This document shows positions 11,110 through 22,596 of a DNA stretch of 64,000 nucleotides, in pieces. Position 1 is the first letter of the stretch, and each line of letters opens with the position of its first letter. Where the stretch lies: the NCBI GenBank assembly GCA_036873755.1, contig JAVTVY010045495.1, positions 1 through 64,000 on the forward strand. Reading direction: 5' to 3'. The notes beneath the pieces were generated by a model. That model did not search any database, was not told the DNA's origin, and was given only the letters and a program-made list of their open reading frames with translations. A program made the position numbers and the translations under genes. The DNA comes from Hanleya hanleyi (taxonomy: Eukaryota > Mollusca > Polyplacophora > Lepidopleurida > Hanleyidae).

Positions 11110-13971
11110 ACAGTTGATAAAAGATTATTTGACCAAGCAAGCCATTACCTCACAGCATGTTAGCTATTCATTACTTCGGTACTTTTATGAGGAACACAAA
11201 CGGACATGGGTGTAAAAACAATATATAATGGGCGATTCTCCAGTTCAATAATCGATCAGTTCACCATCGGATCAAAGCTGTACATGGAGCGTGAAATTCA
11301 CTTGGATACCAGTCACGATGAGGAACCTTCACATTATCATTCGACCGAAACTATAGCGACTGGAAATTTCTTCTGTGATGTATATTATGTGCAAAATTGG
11401 TGAGCAATTGTATCGAACATTGTCAACAATGATCACCAGTGGACATTTATTTCCATTACGGGTTGACACATTCTAAATAATTGGGTGGCACTAAAACCCA
11501 GTAAAATGCATCAATGGAGAGGTCGAGATTGAAATTGGTCATGCACAATTGGTCATGCACAATTTGAGCAACTTTGTGTCTCGATTTTCGAGTTTCCGTG
11601 GCAAAAACTGTATGCCACGAGAATGCATGTTAATGTCGATGCAGTTTAATTATTTTCAGAACGGGGGAAATGTCGATGTACTGACCAGAAGACATATGAC
11701 CCCCATATGCTGAGTGCAAAGTTATGTTCTTTATCTCAGCCACTCTTCGACTGGAATGACTAAACGGTCCCTAACACCAGCTCAAGCGGAATTAGACACA
11801 TACTGAAAACATATAATATGTACTAACTATGTCAGATGTAAGGAAAGGCTCATAGAAAAATGAGAAGAGTAATCATAGAGTGCAAGTTCAGAACACCAGC
11901 CTCTAAGACCCGTCGCCGACCATGTGTTTATTCCCAACCCAACCTCCCTACAGCCTCTGCAATCTCCGTTTCACAGGCTTGCTATTGCCCCAGTGAAGTG
12001 GTTGTTCACAGGCTCGCTATTGTCCCAGTGAAGTGGTTGTTCACAGGCTCGCTATTGCCTCAGTGAAGTGGTTGTTCACAGGCGCGCTATTGCCCCAGTG
12101 AAGTTGTTGTTCACAGGCTCGCTATTGCCCCAGTGAAGTGGCTGTTCACAGGCTCGCTATTGTCCCAGTGAAGTGGTTGTTCACAGGCTCGCTATTGTCC
12201 CAGTGAAGTGGTTGTTCACAGGCTCGCTATTACTCCAGTGAAGTGGTTGTTCACAGGCTCGCTATTGCCCCAGTGAAGTGGTTGTTCACAGGCTCGCTAT
12301 TGTCCCAGTGAAGTGGTTGTTCACAGGCTCGCTATTGCCCCAGTAAAGTGGTTGTTCACAGGCTCGTTATTGCCCAAGTGAAGTGGTTGTTCACAGGCTC
12401 GCTATTGCCCCAGTGAAGTGGTTGTTCTCCACCTTGTTAAGATACAGGTCAAAATGACAAAAGGACATACCGAAACGTACGATCGGCATATATGAGGCAC
12501 ATGCAACTAAATCGATGAATGAATCCAAAACAAAATACACTCCATGTTGTGTGTACATTCATATCGCCCCGTTCATGACACGTAATATTGTAGACCAGTT
12601 ACCTCGCTTCATAATACATATAACTGATCAAACAGAATATTAATACCAATCCAGATTATCCACCAGAGCGGGTAAGAGAGGGATGCTATTTGTAAAATAA
12701 TCATTTATTGGTGTAACCAAGCCAACGATAGGATAAGATTAATGTTTAATCTCGCCCATACCAAAACATAAATTATAGGCATAGTCAAGAGTGTGATACT
12801 TTGGAAAGATACAATACAGTGTGGTATTTGTTGAGTACAGTACATAGTATATAGCTGTCGTTGCATCGGTTAGAGACAAAACTAGCCATCTCCAAACCGA
12901 TTGGGCTGTCTTCGGGTATTTCCGGTCCGCGGTTGTCTACATTTGATCTGGCCCACCTGGTGGGACAAGAGTCTCTGGGACAGGAAAGGTACAGAATGAG
13001 GTATAAAGTCCCTTAAAACAGTCTACTGTATCCTGTCCTAGTTTATTTTATGAAAAAAAGATGTACTAATAATAATCTCCCTTACCTTAAAGCAACCGAG
13101 CACCGAAGTGAGAAAAAAAATAAAAAATATAACAATTTTTACTAATAATCAAATTCCTAATTTCCGCAAAATGAGAGAAAATCCCAATGAAAAAAAAAAT
13201 AATTATGCATCCCCCCCCCACTACTTCCCAAACTACGCTGATACGCCGTGATTTATAGCCTATCATATTGGGGTGATGATTTTGAGCCTATCTACATACC
13301 CTTCGAAACAGTGAATCGTTGCTAACTTCAAGATTGCAACGAGTGTGTGACCGAAAAGTTTTTGACTTTTTCCTCATAAAAGTGATCAAATTTATTTTAT
13401 TTCACCTCAAACACTTATTTCCTAATTCTTGGGGAATCTGACCGAAAAATCGACCATACCATGCATTTGTAGAATTTGACGCCACTGAGATTAACACATT
13501 TAGCCCCCTCCCCAAATTGCGGTAACACCCAAATCGCACCGGTTGAATAAGGTGTAAAAGACGGCAATAGAGTTGCATAATATGAGTCCATGCACATAAC
13601 TTTCGGGCTAAGTAATGTCCCAATCAATTTCGTGAAGGCGACAGATCAGTAGATCGCATGTTTTATCTGCATTGATGGTATCTTAATTTTCGCCTCGTCC
13701 TTTCGAGAGATGACACAGAGGCTCGGCATGGTACCAGGCAATCTAGGGGATCACGATCCAGAGAAGAACAGAGATTAAAAGAATGACCCCACCCAAAAGC
13801 GGAGACACATTTACGAGACTTCCTCGACCTGATTGTTCAGGTGGTTGGTACCCTATTTTTCCCAAGATCGCGTCACCGTTCCATCTTTTGTTGGGGTATT
13901 AACATGTTAATAGAGCTTAAAGTGCCACAAGTGTGCAGTCTGTTACAGATATTTAAATCGTTAATTACGCA
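11110..13971. repeat. Segmental duplication, copy B
   Basis: Near-identical partner of 1-2849, in direct orientation and offset by 11109 bp. Homology ends after TTAATTACGCA at 13971. It carries the same minisatellite and tail repeat. The very low divergence points to a recent tandem duplication, or to two haplotypes placed in tandem by the assembler. Confidence 0.93.
11970..12424. repeat. 35-bp minisatellite, 13 units (copy B)
   Basis: Same array as 861-1315, with the same number and order of unit variants. One substitution was noticed (CAGTAAAGTGG near 12343). Confidence 0.95.
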
Positions 13972-14218
13972 TGTGAAATTGGTCTGTGTAATGCCAATAT
14001 ATGCCGTCCCGCTGAGCAGTAAAATCAGTTTGTGCTCAGCACACGTTAGTGTGTGCTTACTTTCGTCGTGTTTTTTATTCTTTCAATGCTTTTACACAGT
14101 GGTAATTTTTAGCTCAGTTGACATGGCTGACGCTTCCTTGCGCGAGAGGTCTGGACAGGGTAGGTCTCACGAACTGTCAGAGGAATGAAATGGCTCCGGA
14201 GATACCACCGACCCATTC

Positions 14219-14530
14219 GTGTTCGATGAATGGGCACGAGAGAACTCCTTGAATCGACCGACCACTGAAATTATGCGTAAAGAGGACATATCGTCAGTGC
14301 TGGCTTTGAAAGCCTTGCTGCCTGAAGATGTTATATCACTGGGCCTAACATTAGGTCAACGCAGACTTTTGCAACAACCCATTCAACAAATGCATCAGAA
14401 AAATGAAGCAAATACGACGACATCGACTTCCGCGGGCGTTGATCCGCCAAATACGACGACACCAACCTTAGCTGCCACTATTGGCGCTAGTCAGGATAGC
14501 CAAAGATTACCGGGCCCACCCTCAAAGTGA
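14219..14530 (+). pseudogene. DIRS gag-like ORF with SAM-like domain
   Basis: A 103-codon frame. Residues about 1-60 (FDEWARENSL, MRKEDISSVLAL, LLPEDVISLGLTLGQRRLL) look like the SAM-type helical domain found in the first ORF of many DIRS elements. A Thr-rich, low-complexity tail follows. An upstream short frame (14123-14188, starting MADASLRERSG) may be the original N-terminus, separated by a stop and frame change. In intact relatives this protein is thought to act as a nucleocapsid-like or RNA-binding partner; that role is inferred from position only. Confidence 0.6.
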
Positions 14531-14552
14531 TTCATATTAACTGGTGTAGAAC

Positions 14553-15313
14553 ATGGATTTCACATTGTCTCTCCTCAGGATATCAAGCAACCTGTTTGTG
14601 TGCAAAATTATAAATCTTCAACTTATGTGGAAAATAGACAGAAAGTGGAAAATCAAATCATTCATGAAATTGAACATGGCCATTACAAAGTGGTCTCCCA
14701 CGATAATTTCTGTCTTGGGGGCTATTCCCAAAAAAAGATTCAGGCAACGTCCGATTGATACATGATTGTAGTCGCCCAGCTGGGCAAGCTGTTAATGATT
14801 TTGCTTACAATAATTCCTTCAAATATAAAACTATTCAGGATGCTGTTGACGTCATTAAGCCGGGGGCTTATTTAGCTAAGGTAGATCTAGCTATCGCCTA
14901 AAGATCGGTCAAAATTCATCCATCCAATTACTGTGCCACTGGTTTACAATGGAAATTTCAAGGAGATTGTCAAAATACCACGATAGTAGACACACGTCTG
15001 CCCTTTGGTGCGCGCGTATCTCCGAAAATATTCAATACATTGACACCTTCTGTTTGTGATATCATGGCCGTTAAAGGTTTTCTAAATGTGATTGCATATT
15101 TGGACGATTTTCTCGTGTCTGGAGACGCGTACGAGGAATGTCTTCTGTGTCACCTTGCTGCAGCTACTAAGAAAACTGGGTTTCTGGATTAATTATCGCA
15201 AAGTTGTGGGCCCTGCTACGAGTCTTATTTTTCTTGGTATTTTATTGGATACAACAAATATGACATTAGCAATTCCAGGGAAAAAGATTACAGAGTTGAA
15301 ATCCGCCAACTAA
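14553..15313 (+). pseudogene. DIRS reverse transcriptase remnant
   Basis: Broken into at least three frames. Recognisable pieces are KVDLA around 14880 (motif A region, followed by a stop), RLPFGARVSPKIFN near 15000 (motif B region) and IAYLDDFLV near 15095 (motif C, catalytic YLDD). The downstream block SLIFLGILLDT also fits the family. The order and spacing match a DIRS-type reverse transcriptase. Multiple stops exclude a functional product. Confidence 0.7.
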
Positions 15314-15596
15314 ACGCCAACTTCAGTCTATAGCTGGCAAATTAAACTGAATCAATGTATCTATGACGGTCGATTTCACCTGATACGCTTAATAGATCGA
15401 ATTCAAACTTTGTCTCGTCCATGGCTTAGAACTAGGATAACATTGGATATGAAAGCTGATTTGGATTGGTGAATATCTTTTATGCAAATTTTTAATGGTA
15501 CTATACCTATGATTGACAGCAGGCCGGCTACACCGGTTTCTATTGCGTGAAGTTTAGTATACGCCACGGTGTCTTTGGGAACCACAAATTCAAAAT

Positions 15597-15935
15597 TTGC
15601 ATATCAGTTATAAAGAAGTCTTAGCTCTGAAACCGGAAATTGTTCGATGGGCTTCTTTGTGGTCAAATAAGAAGGTATATGTACACACCGATAATCAGAT
15701 CGCGGCTGCTATAATTAACACGTGCTCCAGTAAGAACGTGTGTATTATGCAATCATTGAGACGGGTATTTTGGTTATCTGCTGTATTTAATTTTCGTCTC
15801 CGGGCTGTTTATTATCCCGGTCGTCTAAATGGCCTTGCTGACGTCATCTCTCGCTTACTTGAGCCTGGCAGTATCGATCGTTTGCGGAAACTGTTGTGTA
15901 AGACGTCACCAAATTGTGCTTTCCTCCCACCATAA
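15597..15935 (+). pseudogene. DIRS RNase H remnant
   Basis: A 112-codon frame containing YKEVLALK, the VHTDNQIAAAII segment (catalytic Asp context) and YYPGRLNGLADVISR, which is the usual C-terminal signature of a retroelement RNase H. It directly follows the reverse transcriptase remnant and precedes the recombinase block, as in DIRS elements. Confidence 0.7.
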
Positions 15936-16484
15936 GTGTTTACATGTGTGTTATTTATTCGACTAGCACAAGAAATCGGATCGATAGAGCATTCACTGGA
16001 CCCGGCAGTACTGTATTATAAAGCCCAGACATTTGCACAGTCGACCAAAGCCTCGTATAAGACATACAGGGACTCGTACCTCGCTTGTTGTTCGTATTTT
16101 GGATATTCTCCCGTACCAGCTACCACGAGCGTACTTTGCAGATATGCAGCTTTGCTAGCGAGGACACTTAAATTTACGTCTATTAAGCAATGCCTGAAAA
16201 TCGTTCGCCTCATGTACCTGTAGTGGGATCTACCAAACCCGCTAAATGACAATTTCCAGTTAACGTGTGTTCTAAAAGGCATTCGTCGAGGTTTGGGTGA
16301 CGACACTACCCGGAAACTTCCCATGACCCCAGAATTACTTTATCAAATTTTAGTACACTTGGGCTTACAAAAACTAATTGGTGTCAACGTATGGGCAGCG
16401 TGCTTAAAAATGTTCTATGGACATTTCACGGCGTGGAAATGTTTTGCCCTCATCAATAAATATCAATCCTACAAAGCACCTTAA
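15936..16484 (+). pseudogene. DIRS tyrosine recombinase N-terminal remnant
   Basis: Pieces in two frames: 15936-16223 (FAQSTKASYKTYRDSYLACC, SVLCRYAALLARTLKFTSIKQCL) resembles the helical core-binding domain of DIRS tyrosine recombinases, and 16235-16484 continues with LKGIRRGLGDD and MTPELLYQIL. The catalytic R...HxxR...Y region is not clearly visible and the frame is disrupted. In intact elements this enzyme integrates circular cDNA. Confidence 0.6.
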
Positions 16485-16640
16485 CCGGTTTTATTCTGAC
16501 CATGTCGCCTTGAACATTGGTTGGACAAAGACAATACAGTTTGAAGAGCGATCTCTGGTTATCCGCCTCCTCTGTGTGAATATTATAACAATGTCATGTG
16601 TCCGGTTAACGCCGTATTTCAAGACGTTTCGATGACGCCA

Positions 16641-17496
16641 ACTGCGCCTGTGCAGGGCGCTGCCTTGACTCTACTAACGCCAAATAGGTTTCACCCACCC
16701 ACGCAAGCTGCGTTCGTTTGACGCCAGCGTGAATGTTTATCCATGGCTGGTGTTAAAGCTCAACACTATGCCGGGGTGGCGCATGCTGGGCTTACAAACT
16801 CGGAGTGGACGTGGACACTATTCGGTTGTTAGGTGATTGGAATTCCAACGAAAGAACTTCATAAATATTGTGGTACACAAAATATTGAACTGTCCAGTTA
16901 CATTTATTATTGCTAGATTGGTTATCAATGAGCGCTAACACTGTTTATTATACCTCATGTAAATTCGTAATGTTTTCATTGGCTGACAGCCTGTCACGTG
17001 TCATTCTACAAATCGTGATGTTCAGTGATGATGCAGTCATATCTTGCCTTACCGTTGAATAAATGTCATGTACCACGGCAGAGCGTTGGACATGACATTT
17101 ATTCCACGGCGACATCTGTCGGACCAAGCTAGAGTTGCCTCCCATAGCGCGAGCGCCAACATACTCCCCGAAACGAAGATTGATGTATATGTCGGCCTGA
17201 TGTGTATACGTCGGCCCGTTGGTGATAACAATTGGTGAATGTGATTTGATAACTGAATGAAATAAATTTGACATCTTTTGAAAAGGTACGTAAGATCACC
17301 GAGAACGTTACTCTTCCAAATTATGCGATTAAGTCGACAAACAAGCCGATGTCGAACAGTTGCTCTTGACACGGCGTTTTGAAATCAACAACGGTCCGCG
17401 CAGTGTTGAACGCGATATGCTTATTTCACCGTACTATCCTCATTCACATAATTATAAAGTCCCATTTTATTCAAATATGACATTCGGTATAATAAA
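16641..17496. other. No gene seen
   Basis: Degraded sequence after the DIRS element. Overlapping minus-strand frames of about 107 codons (16948-17372) have no recognisable domain and are not supported. Confidence 0.5.
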
Positions 17497-17647
17497 ACAA
17501 CTATTGCTTGTTATAGAGTGAGACATCACGATTTGTCAGCTCTCGACCCCCCCAAGTGATGTACAACTCGCGCTGCGCGCTCGTTGTACATCACTTGTCT
17601 CGAGCTGACAAATCGTGATGTCCCACTCTATAACATGCAATAATTGT
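17497..17647. repeat. 151-bp imperfect palindrome (foldback or MITE)
   Basis: Two arms of about 70 bp: ACAACTATTGCTTGTTATAG on the left pairs with CTATAACATGCAATAATTGT on the right, and ACATCACGATTTGTCAGCTC pairs with GAGCTGACAAATCGTGATGT. The centre is a GCGCTGCGCGC core between two GTACATCACTT-type arms. One arm has a run of seven C where the other has a single base. A small hairpin-type DNA transposon is the simplest reading. Confidence 0.85.
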
Positions 17648-18184
17648 ATATTATGCAATATGAATAATTAATGCAATATGAATATGCTTATCTACAGCGA
17701 TTATCTGTGGCGCGATGTGTTTTATCTGTGGCGCGATGATTATTTTTAGATGCGTATATGTTCTTAATATGGTAGGCTTTTATCGTATATCATGTATGGA
17801 GCAGTAGATAGAGTATAATAAAGCTCCCGTTAATGCCCCTTCTTAATTGATTGTTGTGTAATCTTTAAGGGATAGGGAACGCTTGTATTCATCGAATTGG
17901 AGCTGGGGCGGGTTGAATCGCATCGACAGACTCTTACATCTCCGAGCTATTATTTCAATATCTCGATCTCACGAAGCCATTGGTTTTGATACAGAAACAA
18001 GGAAGGGTCGTGATTAGCCACGCTTGTCAAAGTAATGTTTGATGAAACTAGACCTCTTAATCCTGAATTGGGCGGCTTCGTGATATAGATTCTAGATATT
18101 GAGTTTCAACTATAGACCGACAATAACCCTCTAAAATCCAGCAAGGCTTCGGAAAAGTGGTTCCTACCGAGATCAGATGGGTTT

Positions 18185-19043
18185 GTGATTTGGAGATTGG
18201 AGACGGTACTTTATATGCCTGGTCGGTGCAATGGAAACGCTGACGCTCTCTATCGAAATAGCAGCACGGAGATAATGTTCAAGAGGTGTGTCGAAGAGAC
18301 TCAAACTGACTTGTCTCTGCCACTTGTGTCCTGGAACTTTCGGATCGTCCTGCCCCCAGATTTGCACCAAACCATCGAGTGTGTGGTGGCGATAGTTGTC
18401 GACGGTATCTCGTGAGGTACAGCCTTTTGAATACTCTTGATAGATATTATCAGACCTTCCCAGGAACAAGACAAGGTTCGTGGATGCTTTGTTGAGATTA
18501 AAGACACTGCAATATCAGGAAGAACTGTGTTCTACAAAAATGCGTTGTGAATGCTGCACCAGATCGAGTAACTGCAACAACCATGGAATTTCTGTACAAG
18601 AGTATCCGAGAAGGTTCACGATCAAGCGGAATACCTTTGCCAAGACAGCGTCTTTGGTGCAGAATCTATGATATTGTTCAACTATGGCTGAAGATGACGC
18701 AGACTATTGCTTTAGTTGTCAGAGATGTTCACTTACAATTGCAGGTAGGGAGTTACACCTGGTCATGAGTCATTTGTTAGCAAACGGGCCACTAGACGCC
18801 ATCGCCGTGGAGGTTGCCTTGTTTGAGACTGTTAGTGAAATGGAAAATGTACTGTTGCTTGTAAATGCGTTGAGCAAATTTATACGGGCTATCCCAACTT
18901 GCAACCTGAAAGCGAAAACACTGACCCAGGAATGGTTCGTCCGGTTTGGGGTGTCCAAATGTTTACATTCAGATCAAGGTCGAAGTTTCGAATCTGCAGT
19001 TATTCAAGCGCTGTGTACAATGCACGAAATGTATATCAATTAA
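18185..19043 (+). pseudogene. Old Ty3/Gypsy pol remnant (RNase H end and integrase core)
   Basis: Two recognisable pieces in the expected order. Near 18210 YMPGRCNGNADAL is the RNase H C-terminal signature of Gypsy elements. At 18765-19020 GPLDAIAVEV, ENVLLLVNALSKFIRAIP, RFGVSKCLHSDQGRSFES match an integrase core including the second catalytic Asp; the first is replaced (AVEV where AVDF is usual). Stops and frame changes lie between. The remnant is cut off at about 19043 by a tail repeat. It is much more decayed than, and unrelated by position to, the Gypsy element at 20.7-29.7 kb. Confidence 0.75.
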
Positions 19044-19044
19044 A

Positions 19045-19270
19045 CACATCATATAAATGTGGTGGAAAAAGATACCGACATACTGACAAGAAGTCATATG
19101 ACCCCACAGGTCAATATTTTGAGTGCATATCTAAAAACATCACAAGAACCAACAATGATCCCTGTGAACATTTGTATATCGGCCACACCTTTATTGTAGC
19201 TGTTCATGTGGACATCTTGGATGACCTGACAACACGGCCCCTATCACCGATTTGAGCGGTATTACATACA
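19045..19270 (+). repeat. Dispersed retroelement-tail repeat
   Basis: Shares the AACACAT-ATA block, the GACATACTGAC block with CATATGACCCCA, and GGCCCCTATCACC with GAGCGGTATTA downstream with copies near 600, 8600 (inverted) and 48650-48870. It interrupts the Gypsy integrase remnant. Confidence 0.65.
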
Positions 19271-19932
19271 AATATCCAAGAGCAATGCTGCAACAACCCT
19301 ATTAAATCATATGATGGAATGATATGAACTATATGACCGTTAGATAGAAGAGACGCCCATATCACCCTGAGGACGGTAGGGGCTGTTAATATTTTAGACG
19401 AACGCGACATGAGCGCAAGACCATGCCAGAGAAAAAGAAAATGTGTTGACACACACATTTCAGAGACAGTGCACACATAAATTGTACACTCCACTTTCCA
19501 ATGTGATACCGTCCATTCTTCTAGTTTTTCGGCAAACAGACAGTATTGCCAGTCGATCGCTTTTTTTGAGTCCAAGGAAGAATACACGGGTGTTAACTCT
19601 GTGAATGCATGGGTGGCAATGCCGAGAAGTCGCTCCAACACACAGTTCCAACACATGATGCGATCAAAATATTTTTCATCGCACTTTCGTTCAGTTGGCT
19701 GATCTCCTATCATTAATATCATTTCATATTTAACCGTCAAGATTCAAAAGCACTGATGCTATATATATCCGTCATTTCTTCGTTTAATAATAGTGGGGTT
19801 TCTGTAACCCTGGTGGGGCCTTTTTCTATCACCAAGCCATTCACCAGCCGTAGTTGTTGGGAAAATACTGCACGGCTCATATTTCCCGAGGCCGTTCATC
19901 ACAGACAATAAAATAATTCGATAATGTGTGTT
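19271..19932. other. No supported gene
   Basis: A minus-strand frame of about 170 codons spans 19204-19740 but overlaps the tail repeat, lacks a recognisable domain and begins without a convincing start. I treat it as a chance ORF. Confidence 0.45.
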
Positions 19933-20160
19933 CTTACCTTTATATTCAGCCCTAGTTTATAAGAAACTGTCCAGTTTTAGCTTCACAAGAGACCGAAACT
20001 CCGAACAGGTCTACAGAAATCGGTGGCTGTTGTGGCGCGTAATCTGCAGGCAGAGCTGTTACGAGTGATTCAAAACTGAAATGGTCGCTCTGAGTTGCAG
20101 TCTGTCGTGAAGCCAAAACTGGACAGGTTTTGATAAACAAAGGCTTAATATAAAGGTAAG
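19933..20160. mobile_element. 228-bp MITE with ~54-bp terminal inverted repeats
   Basis: The left end CTTACCTTTATATT-AGCC pairs with the right end GGCTTAATATAAAGGTAAG, and the pairing continues inward through CTGTCCAGTTTT-GCTTCAC, with about six mismatches over 54 bp. The ~120-bp middle has no ORF. No clear target-site duplication was seen, so the superfamily is not assigned. Confidence 0.85.
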
Positions 20161-20229
20161 ATCATAAAAAAAACGTATTATTTTATTGTTTGTGACTATC
20201 GGCTTCGGAGAATATGAGCCGCCACAATT

Positions 20230-20658
20230 GCGGCATCAGTGAGCGACCTGACAGCTGTTAATGACACAATTGTCGCAATTGCAACGATTGTGCCATTAGT
20301 ATTTGCTCAAAGTAGCTCACTTTGGCTGACGATTCTGCGAGCTCTATCCACCAGAACAAGAAAAAGAGAAGGTTTTTATCAACTTCCGGAACGAAGGTTT
20401 AGTGATGCCTGTGTATTTATTTTGGGATATGTTTTCAGAATTTTAGCAACTACTAATGACGTAATTTTCGCTATTTGCGACAGTTGTGTCATTAGCAGTT
20501 GTTCGGTCGCCAGCTAATGTCGTAATTGCGTTATTAGAAGCGACTCTGCATGCAGTCAACCGCTATTGTCGCAATTACGCCATTAGCTGGCGACTCTGCA
20601 TGCAGTGTCGACGACTAATGACGCAATTACGGCAATCGTGTCATTAGTAGTTGCTATT
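20230..20658. repeat. Cluster of ATTAG/CTAAT hairpins
   Basis: Several imperfect hairpins of 40-50 nt: TTAATGACACAATTG...ATTGTGCCATTAG (20258-20300), CTAATGACGTAATTT...GTGTCATTAG (20450-20496), the TGTCGTAATTGCG / TCGCAATTACGCC pair (20517-20590) and CTAATGACGCAATTAC...TGTCATTAG (20610-20648). CGACTCTGCATGCAGT occurs twice between them. The last piece is cut by the Gypsy LTR at 20659, and related sequence resumes at 29651. Confidence 0.75.
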
Positions 20659-22535
20659 TGTAAGCGGCAGGCTCTTGCTCCTCAGTAAAACCACACAACC
20701 CAGTCTCAAAATATATGGTTTTTATTTGGAATAGGAACATTCAATTAAGAGCAGAAGGGCAGCAACTAGCTGCAAATATACAAAATAAAACAACGTTATT
20801 TAAATACTGTTTGTAATGTCCAACATGTTAAATGAGAATAAAACAATCAATATTCCAATAGCATTCCATCGTTTGTCCATTGTGTATTAAAGCGCTTCAC
20901 AATGCTGTCTTAGATAACTGAACTCGAGTGACATAGATATCCAGAACTACACCGATTTCATATTTCTGATACATCCCTGTATATGAGATTACTCACTAGA
21001 TTAGATCTTCAGAAATACACAGATTCTATTATTCTGAAACATGCCAGTATATGAGTTTACTCCAAATACGCGATTACAGAATAATGAATCAACTCTTTAT
21101 ATACTACTAGCGGATATGACAGATTTTCATCAATGACAAATCTTAAGAAGGAACTACCGCCAATCGATACAACGTAACCATGGTAACACCTCTCTTACAA
21201 TTTCATAACTATTTCCAATCGGTGTGAAATATGCATTTATAACGCACCAGTAACCATAGTAACAGCTAACTCATTCTGTATTACCAGACAGATTAATTGG
21301 AAAACATAAATCCGAACAATTCAACTATCAATTCAAATAACATAACACGCACAACCCTTCGGTTAGTAACCATTGTCGTCTGGCTATTAATATAAAATAA
21401 AGAAGAAATATCACAATTGTACCTACAACACTGTTCACGGTAATATAACTAATTAATTGGCACATGGTCGTTTCCCCAAATATTCAATGTATTGGCACTC
21501 TAGCTTCCTGGTGCACCAACATGTTACAGTAATTCATATAATGGGAAATTATTATAAGATGAAATGTCACTGTCTAAATATTTATCCGATAACAATGGCA
21601 TTAGTAATCACAATTAAGTCGAATGAATTATCTTTGGGACATAAGAGGTATTCAAGAAATCATTACATTACACATGATCGTTTAACAGATTAATATCATT
21701 GTAACATATTCACAGTTTCTAATTTGTACGAACATGTATGATGGAGATAACTGCATTTAAACAATTTATTTAGAGAGGAATCTAGCGAATATCAGCTGTA
21801 CCAGTAACCTATAATACAGATGCTTGTGTATGTTCAGATATTGATAATAAATTGCATCACAATATATGTTGATTTATCATGAACAAGACTGTACTGTTTC
21901 TGACTTGGTTCAAATAATCGTCTCAAGGGACATAACTTATGTTGGCATGTTGGTTGCACCAACAATGCAGGGGGAACTACTCTTACGCGCACTCACAGAA
22001 AACCACGTGGTCCTCAATTTTAGCCCATCATATTCTAACTAGGTCAAGATATCTTGATAACTAAATCCAGACAGCTGGGAATAGTATTCTAGTAACTCCA
22101 TATGACAATAATAAATGGCTCACTCTTTTATGTAGGCTGATTTACTGGCCACATCTTCATACTCAATGCCCTTAGCCCTGTCACCATAGTAACTAAAGCG
22201 AGTTGGAGCGTGCTCCACATTTGTCGCCTGATAAATAACCAAACACCAGTCTAAATACAAAATAGCGACTATTACTCGTTGCACCAATCATTCATGTCGA
22301 TTACTACATAAAATAGCATACCTGTGGAACACTTCTATAAGATATTTCAACCAAAAATCATTAGTGACTACCAACTGCGCACAACTGCTTTCCCTAAACC
22401 GGAAGTGATGGGACGAACAACAGCAGTTTGCTGCAGCCGTCCCATCAGTCCCACAGAGGCGATAATTCGAGGTAACTCATTTATACATTATGTAATGTCA
22501 GTCAGGACACAGTGGTACAAATATTAACCCTTACA
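20659..22535 (-). repeat. Gypsy 3' LTR (1877 bp)
   Basis: Terminal TG...CA with TGTAAG/CTTACA inverted ends. It matches 27632-29650 throughout, except that it lacks a ~130-bp segment present at about 28305-28437 and a ~14-bp segment near 29578 of the other LTR. Confidence 0.95.
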
Positions 22536-22548
22536 TTCGCCCCCACTT
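22536..22548 (-). other. Gypsy polypurine tract
   Basis: On the minus strand this reads AAGTGGGGGCGAA immediately before the 3' LTR. This is the expected place and composition for the primer of plus-strand DNA synthesis, apart from a single C. Confidence 0.7.
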
Positions 22549-22596
22549 ATCGGTCATTGTCCTCAATGACAACTATAAGTTCATCATAGATACTCG

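Larger units (their letters stand above)
13972..16640 (+). mobile_element. Decayed DIRS-type tyrosine-recombinase retroelement
   Basis: Four successive blocks in the same direction match the DIRS order: a small gag-like ORF with a SAM-like domain, a reverse transcriptase with YLDDFLV, an RNase H with HTDNQIAAA, and a tyrosine-recombinase-like block. All have stops or frameshifts. The left border is where homology to duplication copy A ends; the right border is approximate. No inverted terminal repeats or internal complementary region could be recognised by eye. Confidence 0.75.

Noticed and set aside
16948..17372. Two overlapping ~107-codon minus-strand ORFs
   Set aside because: They overlap in different frames and have no family resemblance.
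19204..19740. About 170-codon minus-strand ORF
   Set aside because: Overlaps a dispersed repeat, has no clear ATG at its limit and shows no domain.
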